From NCBI GenBank assembly GCA_902764145.1, contig CACWUS010000006.1, positions 1 to 63,292 of the forward strand: 63,292 bases of DNA, read 5' to 3'. The notes beneath the pieces were generated by a model. It saw only the letters and a list, made by a program, of their open reading frames with translations. It ran no database searches and had not been told where the DNA came from. This document shows, piece after piece, positions 26,088 through 35,700 of this stretch. Both the position numbers and the translations under genes were made by a program. Origin of the DNA: an uncultured Erysipelotrichaceae bacterium (lineage in GTDB: Bacteria; Bacillota_I; Bacilli_A; RF39; UBA660). Position 1 is the stretch's first letter; each line of letters opens with the position of its first letter.

Positions 26088-26119
26088 AAATCTAAGCACA
26101 TATTAGTGCCTAGATTTTT
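26088..26119 (-). terminator. Terminator of the 39-residue membrane protein gene
   Basis: AATCTAAGCAC/GTGCCTAGATT (one mismatch) followed by T-run on the minus strand; it overlaps the end of the coding sequence. Confidence 0.6.
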
Positions 26120-26222
26120 TCTTTTTAGTTTCTTTCTTATTTGATTCATCAGAAATCCTAATTGCTGAAAATACAAAAAGTAAAACTACAATTAAGATTA
26201 ATCCAATTATAAACATTTTCAT
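26103..26222 (-). CDS. 39-residue single-pass membrane protein
   Basis: ATG at 26220-26222 with AAGGAG 7 nt upstream. The product MKMFIIGLILIVVLLFVF... has one transmembrane helix and a basic tail (NKKETKKKKSRH). Small proteins like this are frequent in transfer operons; function unknown. Confidence 0.6.
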   Translation of the reverse strand: MKMFIIGLILIVVLLFVFSAIRISDESNKKETKKKKSRH

Positions 26223-26242
26223 AATAAACTCCTTATATAAAT

Positions 26243-26740
26243 TCATTTTAATATTGCCTCATCCCAGTTAAGATATCTTCCTAATTTGATTAGAATACTA
26301 TTGTTAATACTTTGAAATTTAGGATATGCTATATGTAAAATTCTTCTTATAGAATTTCCACTTCTTTTTAAAATGTAAAATTGCATAAACAAATTTTTTT
26401 CTAAATAACTAAATTTTGTGTCATATACATATTTAAATTGAGAATATAATTGATCTAACTCTATACTAATATCAGCTCGAGTGCATCCTTCTTTTTCTGT
26501 AATCATAGAAATACCAATATTATGCTTTTCAGGCTCATATTCATAATTATGACATGTATATCCATCACTTTCTTCATATTTCATTTGTTTATCTTCTATT
26601 TCAAGCAAAACCATATGGATCTTATTTTGCAATAAATTAACATTATATTTTTTTATTAATTCGTCAGATAATATTTTATAATCATCTATTGTCAATGGTT
26701 CTACCTTTCCATCATATTTTACGAAACGATCGAAGAACAT
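26243..26740 (-). CDS. Unknown regulator-like protein of the transfer operon
   Basis: 165 residues from the ATG at 26738-26740 (GGGG 7 nt upstream; an upstream GTG is also in frame). Region 1 is alpha/beta with Cys/His (SDGYTCHNYEYEPEKHNIGIS). The C-terminal part is helical (FSYLEKNLFMQFYILKRSGNSIRRILHIAYPKFQSINNSILIKLGRYL) and resembles a sigma-region-4 or ArpU-like DNA-binding layout. First gene after the strong promoter at 26856-26883, so it may control the transfer genes. Low certainty. Confidence 0.55.
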   Translation of the reverse strand: MFFDRFVKYDGKVEPLTIDDYKILSDELIKKYNVNLLQNKIHMVLLEIEDKQMKYEESDGYTCHNYEYEPEKHNIGISMITEKEGCTRADISIELDQLYSQFKYVYDTKFSYLEKNLFMQFYILKRSGNSIRRILHIAYPKFQSINNSILIKLGRYLNWDEAILK

Positions 26741-26770
26741 ATATAACACCCCACTTTTTTAATAAAAAAA

Positions 26771-26794
26771 GAGAGAAATATACTAATTTCTCTC
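26771..26794 (-). terminator. Terminator in the leader of the transfer operon
   Basis: GAGAGAAAT/ATTTCTCTC followed by seven T on the minus strand. It lies between the promoter at 26856-26883 and the first gene at 26740, so transcription would stop unless anti-terminated. Confidence 0.7.
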
Positions 26795-26838
26795 AAATCA
26801 CAAACTTAAAAACTTGCAAATTAATATTTACAATTATC

Positions 26839-26852
26839 ACTCACATTTGAGT
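26839..26852. promoter_or_regulatory. Operator-like palindrome at the transcription start
   Basis: ACTCA-N4-TGAGT lies about 4 nt downstream of the -10 box, overlapping the expected start of transcription. A second inverted repeat, ATAGGAATT/AATTCCTAT (26883-26919), lies just upstream of the -35 box. Both look like repressor or activator sites. Confidence 0.5.
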
Positions 26853-26855
26853 CAT

Positions 26856-26883
26856 ATTCTACAATATTATTTAAATTTGTCAA
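26856..26883 (-). promoter_or_regulatory. Probable promoter of the transfer operon
   Basis: TTGACA (26878-26883) and TAGAAT (26856-26861) on the minus strand, 16-nt spacer. This is the best SigA-like promoter seen in the transfer region. Confidence 0.75.
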
Positions 26884-27014
26884 TAGGAATTATAATCTAT
26901 AACTTTAAAAAATTCCTATGATATCATTTTACAACAAGTCATATTTCTTGTGCTGTTATTTTTTATTATAAAGTGTTAACAAATCATTTCTGTATCGTTT
27001 TTTATCAAATAAAA

Positions 27015-27036
27015 AAAGTGGGTATTGACCCACTTT
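27015..27036 (-). terminator. Terminator of the sigma-like gene
   Basis: AAAGTGGGT/ACCCACTTT hairpin with a T-run on the minus strand right at the stop codon. Confidence 0.75.
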
Positions 27037-27514
27037 AAATCTGTTTTTTAATTCTTATAGCAATAGTTTCTAAAGCTCTATCAATACTATGCTTTATAGC
27101 ATTGATTGAACATTTTTCTTCCATTGCAATTGTTTTTAATGTTTTATCATAAAAGTAATACTTAATTAATCTTCTTTTTTGAACATCTGATAATTCATTT
27201 ATATATTTTCTTAATTCTATATAAAGCAAACTATCAATAACTTGTTCCTCTAAACTTTTTATATATAAAACATTTTTCATATTTAAACTAATTTCGGATT
27301 GTTCACTATGCTCAATGTGAACAGAATACTCTTTTAATTTAGCATTTTCATATTTTTCAGATTCATCAAATATATTAAATATTTCTTCAGAAACACATAT
27401 TTTATGCAAGCCTGTATGATCCTTAAAAATAATATAAAATATATTATCATCCTTAATACTTTCTAATGTATAAGGATTATCTTTAAATTTTCTTCTTTTA
27501 GGACGTATATCCAC
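27035..27514 (-). CDS. Sigma-70 region 4-like regulator of the element
   Basis: 159 residues with a GTG start at 27512-27514 (AAAGGAG 7 nt upstream). The C-terminal ~70 residues (YIELRKYINELSDVQKRRLIKYYFYDKTLKTIAMEEKCSINAIKHSIDRALETIAIRIKK) follow sigma region 4: a -35-binding helix-turn-helix. Region 2 is missing. The N-terminus carries an unassigned domain. Such proteins occur in Tn916- and ICE-like elements as activators. It has its own terminator and lies upstream of the transfer promoter. Confidence 0.7.
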   Translation of the reverse strand: MDIRPKRRKFKDNPYTLESIKDDNIFYIIFKDHTGLHKICVSEEIFNIFDESEKYENAKLKEYSVHIEHSEQSEISLNMKNVLYIKSLEEQVIDSLLYIELRKYINELSDVQKRRLIKYYFYDKTLKTIAMEEKCSINAIKHSIDRALETIAIRIKKQI

Positions 27515-27765
27515 AATTAATCTCCTTTCAAAAAATAATTTTGAAAGGTGGAAGGTGGACTTCTTACACAAAATAAAAAGAAAGTAACAATATTTATAAA
27601 AATAAAATTACTTTCTTTATAATAATATAAAGCTTTACTTATACTATTTTTATTCCCAATCTTGTATCTAGAAAGATAAGTTACAAGCAACCCCCATAAC
27701 ACACTTGTTAACTAATTATTTTGCTTGTTACTATTTATAAGTGACTAAAAGTCATGAAAGAAATC
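27515..27765. other. Intergenic region between sigma-like regulator and lysis operon
   Basis: About 250 nt, AT-rich. It contains a short inverted repeat (AAAGTAA/TTACTTT around 27580-27617) and a few G/C-rich bases (27690-27700). No ORF longer than 60 codons looks real. It should hold the promoter of the sigma-like gene, but no single candidate stands out. Confidence 0.35.
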
Positions 27766-28359
27766 TTAGGGTATTATTAATTTTTGATTAGGATAAATAG
27801 TATATGGTTTTTTTATATTATTTTTTTCTGCAATCTTTGTATATTTTCTTCCGTCTTTATAATACTTCTTTGCTATATTCCATAAAGAGTCTCCCTTTTT
27901 TACAATATATATTATTTTATTTGAATTATTTATTTCTTTATTTGATTCCAAATCATAATCATAATCATGCGGATTTAACCATGTATTGCTACCGATTTTT
28001 GTCATTCCTAGATGTAGATGAATTCCTGTAGCATTTCCTGTTTTTCCAGTATAACCTATAATTGTTTCTGTATTTACTTTTTGTTTATTTTTAACACATA
28101 TTTTATCTAAATGAGCATGAAAAACACTTATATTTAATCTTGGATACCTTACCCATACATAATTACCATAACCCTTTGAACCATAATGTATCAATTGTAC
28201 ATATCCATCTTCAATTGCATATAATGGCCATTTTTGAATGTTAGTACCATAATCTACACCCGGATGGAATTCTTTTCCGTGAAATGGACATATTCTCCAA
28301 CCATAATTTGAAGTTATATACCAATCATTTCTTTTAAATATTTTTGTTACTAATTTCAT
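27766..28359 (-). CDS. Endolysin: M23 peptidase with C-terminal LysM
   Basis: 197 residues from the ATG at 28357-28359. An N-terminal M23/LytM zinc endopeptidase is clear: FHPGVDYG, FHAHLDKI and GIHLHLG provide ligands. A LysM cell-wall-binding module (IYIVKKGDSLWNIAKKYYKDGRKYTKIAEKN...) closes the protein. No signal peptide or membrane helix is present, as in phage endolysins released by a holin. Last gene of the collar-Rhs-holin operon, so its likely job is cell lysis or wall opening for toxin release. Confidence 0.85.
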   Translation of the reverse strand: MKLVTKIFKRNDWYITSNYGWRICPFHGKEFHPGVDYGTNIQKWPLYAIEDGYVQLIHYGSKGYGNYVWVRYPRLNISVFHAHLDKICVKNKQKVNTETIIGYTGKTGNATGIHLHLGMTKIGSNTWLNPHDYDYDLESNKEINNSNKIIYIVKKGDSLWNIAKKYYKDGRKYTKIAEKNNIKKPYTIYPNQKLIIP

Positions 28360-28540
28360 CAAATATCACATCGCTATCTTCAAATAATGAGTTTTCAATC
28401 GAAGAATTAATATTATAATTTTCTGGCTTAGAAATAATATCTTTAGGTATATCTCCATAAAGTTTTATTAACTCTTCTAAACTCATATTACTAAATTCTT
28501 TTAAAATATCTTTTTCTATATTATTCTTTATCTTCTCCAT
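28334..28540 (-). CDS. Small acidic protein of the lysis cassette
   Basis: 68 residues, acidic (EFSNMSLEELIKLYGDIPKD...DVIFDEI). No membrane helix. It overlaps the endolysin gene by 26 nt and the holin-like gene by 20 nt and has a ribosome site (AAAGGA), so it is probably translated. Function unknown; a lysis regulator (antiholin-like) is possible only by position. Confidence 0.5.
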   Translation of the reverse strand: MEKIKNNIEKDILKEFSNMSLEELIKLYGDIPKDIISKPENYNINSSIENSLFEDSDVIFDEISNKNI

Positions 28541-28715
28541 TTGAATCCTTTCTATTAAAAAAATAAGTTGATATCATTCCTAATATCAACATAAAATTAT
28601 CTATTCCAATTTTTTCATTTATAGATAAAATAAAAAATGCACTAAATGTTAGTAGTGTTATTATTGACTTTACTTTAATTAGATTAATTAAAGAATTACA
28701 TAATTTTTCTTTCAT
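28521..28715 (-). CDS. Phage-type holin
   Basis: 64 residues with two membrane helices (VKSIITLLTFSAFFILSI and NFMLILGMISTYFFN) and a charged tail. This is the pattern of small phage holins (…KSIITLLL…ILGMI..YFF). AAGGAG ribosome site. It lies between the endolysin/accessory gene and a second phage-like membrane protein, the usual lysis-cassette layout. Confidence 0.75.
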   Translation of the reverse strand: MKEKLCNSLINLIKVKSIITLLTFSAFFILSINEKIGIDNFMLILGMISTYFFNRKDSNGEDKE

Positions 28716-28717
28716 TT

Positions 28718-29008
28718 TTACTCCTTCAATTCATTAGGTAATTTATATATTTCATTAACCATAGATGTCCCCATACCATTACCTTTTAGTTTATGATAAC
28801 TTTCATATATTTGTTTAACATTTTCTTTAATAAAACTTGGGCAATAGCCTAATTTAATATAAATTTCATATACTCTAATTATTTCATTTTTTAGCAATGC
28901 TCTCATTCCTTTTTTTAATGCAATATATTGATTTATAATTAAAATTAAAAAAGAAGTTATAAATGTCATTATAACTTCTATCCAATACTTTAATAAAAAT
29001 GAAATCAT
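28718..29008 (-). CDS. Phage-like membrane protein of the lysis cassette
   Basis: 96 residues. One N-terminal helix (WIEVIMTFITSFLILIINQYIALK), then GMRALLKNEIIRVYEIYIKLGYCPSFIKENVKQIYESYHKLKGNGMG. The segment ALL..RI..Y..Y...GYCP......I..LY..YH.LGGNG is typical of a conserved protein family found next to holins in Firmicutes phages. It may be a second holin or a lysis timing factor. Confidence 0.72.
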   Translation of the reverse strand: MISFLLKYWIEVIMTFITSFLILIINQYIALKKGMRALLKNEIIRVYEIYIKLGYCPSFIKENVKQIYESYHKLKGNGMGTSMVNEIYKLPNELKE

Positions 29009-29009
29009 T

Positions 29010-29741
29010 TTAGATATCTTTCAAGAGCATTTTATTTAAAACTTTTAGTACCTTTTTGTACATATTGTAACTTACATTAAATACACTATTAGAAAATTTA
29101 GGTATATAAACTTCTTTCGATGAATTATCAACAAGAATAAAAATATTTAAAAACCCAATATTTTGTATAATTGACTTTTTTATTGTATTTTTTAATTTAG
29201 TATTAACATCCGATGTTGTATAAATATTTACAATACACACAGATTTTATTTTAGAAATGTTATACTCACTTTCTACAATGCTTTTATATTCTTGTTGTAA
29301 ATCAAGTAACATCTTTTCATTTAAAGTAATATTTGATTTTATTATTGAAAATAATTCAATATTATTTTTTTCATTTCTTAAATAGATTTTATCTAAAAAA
29401 TCAGATTTTTTATTTATTTTATAATAATTATTATTTTTAAAAAATAGTAAAATATCTTGAATTAAATCATTTTTATAAAAACTATATTTTTTTAATTCAA
29501 TTTTGTTATTATTTTTATTACTAGAAGAGAATAACAAAATTTCAATTATTAGAAAAAAACCTGATATTAATAATGGGAAAAAACGATACCTAGCTAATAT
29601 TTCATCACTTATGTCAATATCAAAAATAGTTACAAATAAAGGAGATATTAACATGTTAATAGCAAAAATAAATGTAATTACAATTGTGATTTTTAATACT
29701 CTTTCTTTAATTTCATTTTTCATTTTATCATCATCCTTCAT
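29010..29741 (-). CDS. Two-helix membrane protein, candidate Rhs immunity protein
   Basis: 243 residues; ATG at 29739-29741 or at 29721-29723 (the latter has GAAGGA 10 nt upstream). Two membrane helices (ITIVITFIFAINMLISPLFVTIF and PLLISGFFLIIEILLF) precede a ~150-residue cytoplasmic domain. It begins inside the end of the Rhs gene (11-nt overlap). Genes directly behind an Rhs toxin tip usually encode its cognate immunity protein. Sequence family not recognised. Confidence 0.5.
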   Translation of the reverse strand: MKDDDKMKNEIKERVLKITIVITFIFAINMLISPLFVTIFDIDISDEILARYRFFPLLISGFFLIIEILLFSSSNKNNNKIELKKYSFYKNDLIQDILLFFKNNNYYKINKKSDFLDKIYLRNEKNNIELFSIIKSNITLNEKMLLDLQQEYKSIVESEYNISKIKSVCIVNIYTTSDVNTKLKNTIKKSIIQNIGFLNIFILVDNSSKEVYIPKFSNSVFNVSYNMYKKVLKVLNKMLLKDI

Positions 29742-32700
29742 TCAATATAATTAAGTATGGTGTAATATCCTCCAAATCAGGTAATATATCAACAACACGA
29801 TCTATCAAATAATCTGTTATACTCTCATATATAGTATTATTCATATCTGCTTGAACACTTGATATTACAGTTTGTGCCACCATCTTTTTACCATAGTTAC
29901 CAGTAAATACACTCATAAACTTAGTTGGTTTAAACCATGAACCTCTAACTGGAACTAAATCATTAGCAACTTGACTACCAATATAGTTGTTAACACCACT
30001 CAAAGTGCCTTTAACAAGAACGCTTGCAGCAGATCTTTTAAGATTTTTCTTAGTTGGTTTCTTCTTATCACCATTTTTATCTTTCTTAACATATGATTCA
30101 ATTTCATTGACTACTTCTCCACTATATCCAGCTAGAAGAGCTCCACCAATTGTCAAGTCAGGATTAACTGAAAAACATGCACCAATTATTGCACCACTAA
30201 CAAAAGCTCCTGCAACACCATCATACCAATTTTTATCACTATCTTTTAAATTCTTTGATATTTTTATTGCTGCACCTACAACTCCACCAACTAATACACA
30301 TCCAACATGCCACCAAGATGTTCCATCTTCATCTTCTCTATTAATTGGATTATTTTCACAATATGAATATAGATTCGTGCCTAAAATTGTATCATTAAGT
30401 CTACTATCTATATTAATATATCTTCTTAAAATTGGATTATAATATCTATTTTTTAAATAATATAGTCCAGTTTCAATATCATAATAATAACTCTTATATC
30501 TAAATGGGTTAATATTTCCAATATGTGAAATATTATTAGTTACATCGATACCTTCAGAATCATATATAGCTAATATTTTTCCCCAACTATCATATTTATA
30601 ACTTGCCAAAATGTTATTATTTGTATCCATTATAGATACAATATCATTTTGTCCATTTTTTAAATAATAATATGTATTATTATTATATTTGAAACCAATT
30701 AGATTTTTATTAATATCACGTATATAATATATCATATGATTATTACTTTTTTCAATAACTATTTTATCACCATCTAAATAATAGTCTGTTCTATTATTAT
30801 TAACAGTTTTAGAAATTCTTATTGAATTATCATCATAATCATATTCGACATAATTATTTCCATCAGAGTATGAATGTAATTCTCTACCATTTGACCAACT
30901 ATATTCTTTATCTCCTATTGCTACAATATTTCCAAATAAATCATATGTAATATTATTATTATCATATTTAATTAGTTTATTATATGAATTTTCATATTCA
31001 TATATATAGTTATGTTTTTCTAATAATGAATAATCATTAATAGAATATACTTTTTCACATAAAATATTACCATAACTATCATATTTATAATCTATAACTT
31101 TATTTGAAACATAATCATACTCTTTAATTAATTGTAAAATATCATCATATATATATTTTTTTGTTATTACACCATTTATATATACTAATCTTATATTTCC
31201 TCTTTTATCATAGCTATATACGATTTCATGATTTCCATTTTTTATCTTCTTTATAACAGTTGATGTTCTTTTTCCATTATTTTTATATTCTCTACTAACA
31301 TTAAAGGAACCATTATAACAAGAGTTAATAATTCTTCCTAAAGAATCATAATTATTTATTATTTCATTTTGATCAAATGAACACTTCGTTATATTATTAT
31401 CTTTATCTACTTCAGTATTTATAATGTTAATTTCATTTGCAAGTTTAAACTGCTTTGAAACTAAACAATTATTTTCATCATAAGAATAATCAATAACAAA
31501 ATCATTGTTTATATATTTAGACAATCTTTTTGCTAAATCATATTTCATTTTAATAATTCTGTCATCAAAAATAATTCTAGCCAAATTACCATTTGAATCA
31601 TATAAATAATTATATTCCGTTAAATCATTATCCTTTGTTTTTTTATTTATTCTTCCAAAGTCATCATAATAATATTTAATATAATCACCAGTTGGAAACA
31701 ATAAGCGTGAAATATGTCCTAGCGTATTATATTCATAATTTATTATTGGAGTATTATTATTTCCAACAACACCAATTTTTCTAAATGCAGAATCATATAT
31801 TAAATGAAAATTCTTTGGACCATTTGAAACTTTTGCTAACTGATTATCTAAATTATATTCATATTCAATTGTTTTATTATTATTTGTATATGAAATAATT
31901 CTGTCTTTAACATCATATATATACTCTTTATTGCCAGAATAATCTTGAACATTACTAATTAAATCATTCGCTCCAAAACTATTTCTTTTTAATCTTAACA
32001 TTTCATCTTCTTCCTCAATAACATGTTTACAATCTGAACTATATTTAATGTGATATTCATAAAATTGTGGTGATGTGGCTGTTTCTAAACAATACTTATA
32101 GTTCTGTGTTATTTCTTCTTCTAATTTAAAACATAATGTTTCATTTTCTATCGTTAAACATTTCTCACTTTCTTTTTCTTTTATTACAAAATCCATTCCA
32201 TTAGTTGTTGTTAATTCAAATAATCCGAAAGATACACTACTTAGAGTTAAATAATCGGCATTAATATTTAAATATAAATTTAGAATAGAATGTTTTATTT
32301 TATAATATTTCTTATCATTTATTATTTCTGGTATAAAACACCACGCATCTGCAACTTTAGTATTACTTATGGTTACTCTATTCATAATAATTTTAAAATA
32401 ATTATTGCTATTTGGAATTCTAATTCTAAGTATATTGTTATCTAAACTTGTATAATCATTTCTATTTTCAACTTTTACAAGATCATTTTTACCAAATTCA
32501 TTATAGTTATAAAAAGTAGATATTTTTTCCATTGATGACGCTTTAAATAAATTATTATCAATATATTCAAAAGATAACTTATTATTTTTAGGATTTGTTA
32601 CAGATAATAGTTTATTACTTCCATCAATTTCAAATTTATAGTCTTCTAGATTAGTTTTTGTTGTAATAATGTGGTTTCCATCTTCATCATATCCATATGA

Positions 32701-35700
32701 CTCGGTTCTAATATCTTTATATAAACATAAATTTGTAATATATAAATCATTAGCATCATATTGTTGGTTAAATGATAAACTTAATGATTTATAATCAAAG
32801 TCTTCTGCCATAAAAGTATATGTAAAATATTGCCATTCCTCCCTATTAGGATTTAAATTATCACTTGGAAAAACACAATGAAACATTGGATAATCTATAA
32901 GTTCTTCATCTTCATTAACTTCTGGTTCTTCAACATCTGGTTCAAAATTAATAATAACATGATTGTAACCCATATCAATATCATTTAAACATACTCCTTC
33001 ATTTTTATACCAAAATGAAATTGTAAATAAATCACCTGCATGACCTTTAAGATTAAATTCTTTATACAAAGAGGTAGGATTACAAGGATTCATACTTATT
33101 TTAAGTGCATTAAATAAATTATTTATATTAACTACCGAGAAACTTGAATTATCAGATGTTTCCCAATCTGTTAAACCATCACTAAAATCTGAATTTTCTA
33201 TATAATTATAATTATTATCTACTCTGCCTTTTTCTAATTGAACATCATCGATATAACAACAACCTATATCTAATAGCTTAATACTAATATTTATATTAGA
33301 AGAAGCTGTTGTAGGATAAAATATTGTAACATCTTCTCTAGAAAAAATTGAACTTGGATATATGATTTCTGAATTACTTTCTATAATTTCGTTATTTTCT
33401 TCATATGATAAAGATATAATCACTCTGCAATTTGATTTTAAATAACAGCTAAATGTATAAAAATCATTTTTTGGAACAATTACATTATTTTGATATACTA
33501 CATCATTATCATTTAAAGATGTTATTTTCAATGATTTATAACCTGAATGTGATTCTTCATCAGTAATCAGCAATGAACAATCATTTGAGAAAAAATAGTT
33601 TTCATTAGATTCAAAGCTTGTATTTTTCAAATAATTCTTGACATATCTAATTGGAACTCCATTTGATATTAATCTGTTATTATACTGATAATAGTCTCCA
33701 AAAACATTGCCTATTCCATATGAATCATTTATATTATTTTCTGATTTTAATAGTTCAGAAGAAACTATATTTCCATTATTATTAAATACTAGAAATATTT
33801 TTCTTAAATTATCATCTGTTAAAATAGTTGAGTTAAATCCGTAATCCAAATTATAATAATTAATTACATTATTATTTTTATCATAATTTGTTACTTTTTT
33901 AATTTTAAATGGAGATTTATTATAGTATTCAAACATTACTTTTTTATTATTAACATCTATTATACTATCAATTATGTTATTAGAATTATATACAACGTTA
34001 GTAGTTCCATCAGATGTAACAATACTATTAACTTTATTATTAGAAATATTTAAATAAATATTTTCATTATTATAGTTTATAATAATTTGATTACTTAAAT
34101 ATGAAATATTTAATTCATTATTATCTGATTCAGTTACTTTTATTAATCTATTACTATTGTCATATGATATATTCAATTCATCAGATGAGCTTTCTATTTT
34201 TGTTAAATATCCAATATTATTACTTATTGTAAATGTTTCAACGTTGTTGTCTTTATCATATAATTCATATCTATCTTCAAACTCTTTTATTTTATATCCC
34301 AATCCATCTTCATCATAATACATATCTTGCTCATCTATTTCAGATATTTCTCCATTTGAATCTATATACTCATATTGTTTTGAAAAATAATGATATGTAC
34401 CATCTTCATCCATATATTTTAAATACTTAATGAATGTGTCTGTTTCAAACACTTCGATGGTTTGATAAAGGTTAAATTTATAACCTTTTCCTATTCCAAA
34501 ATTCTTGTTACAAACAACATCATTTGTATTATAAAATAATGATAAGGAAAAAGGAAAAGGACCATATTTACTGTCTATTAATGTAAAACTAGATGTTAAA
34601 TTACCATTAAATGAATTAATACTTGATTGACCTAAAGTATATTTATGATCAAACGTTTTTATATAATCTTCAAGACCATTAATATTTCTATATGTTATTT
34701 GTAATGTAGGATGTGGGTTTTCACCAGAAACAGCATTTTCTTTTGAAAAAAACTTTGGATAAAAATCTCTTCTATCCGTTTCATCTACGGCCTTAATCAT
34801 AATTCCATAGTTAGGCAAATCCGTATACCATTTTTTCACTAAGTCCGTGATATTTATATTATTTTCTGCATATTCAATTTCATTATTATAGGATATACTT
34901 CTAACAGCCTCAAAAACGCCTTCAACTCTACTATCATAATTATTTGACATATTATTCCAAGTTGCTAAGTCTTCCTGCCAATCACTTGTTAATCTATGAA
35001 CCTCTAAAAACTGGTACGCTTCACTAGCAAGAATCCATTCTATAGGATAACCAATTAAAGTTACCTTTGCATCTAAAATTTGACTACCTGTTTCTAATTG
35101 TGGAAGTTCAAATTTTAACAAAGTTCTTGATATGTGATCAGCATTATCATAATAAAAATTTCCAACTTCTACATAATCTTTAAAACTTGTGTTATAATTT
35201 GGATTACCAGATTGAATATATGTATCAATTACTCCAGTTTCACTAGAATACCTACTAATTGTAGGATCTATAATGATTGGATATTTTCTATTTTTTTCTT
35301 TCAACCAATTATAATCGACAATAAGTTTTAAATAATAACATCCACCATTATTTTTATTTAAATCATATTTAATTGCATCTGTTTTTTTATTGTTGGAATC
35401 AATCATATATAGTGGCTCAAAATAATATAAAATTTCATTATTTTTTTCTGCAACGATATAATTATCTTCAATCATTTTAAGTTGCATATTTGTTTCAATT
35501 TCAAAAATAAGATTATCTAAATTTTCAACTTTATCTTTTAAAATAATATTTTCCTTTATTTTATTAGGCAATAAATCATATCTTAAATCAATATTTTTCA
35601 TTATTTCTTCATAATAGATAATACTTTTTAGTTTAGAAATACTTTTAATCTTTTTAATTTTATTATTTTTATCTTTAATTTTTATTTTTATATAATTACC

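Noticed and set aside
29987-30442. Plus-strand ORF of 151 codons inside the Rhs gene
   Set aside because: It is an antisense shadow of the Rhs tip with no ribosome site; the composition mirrors the minus-strand codons. The same applies to other plus-strand ORFs inside minus-strand genes.
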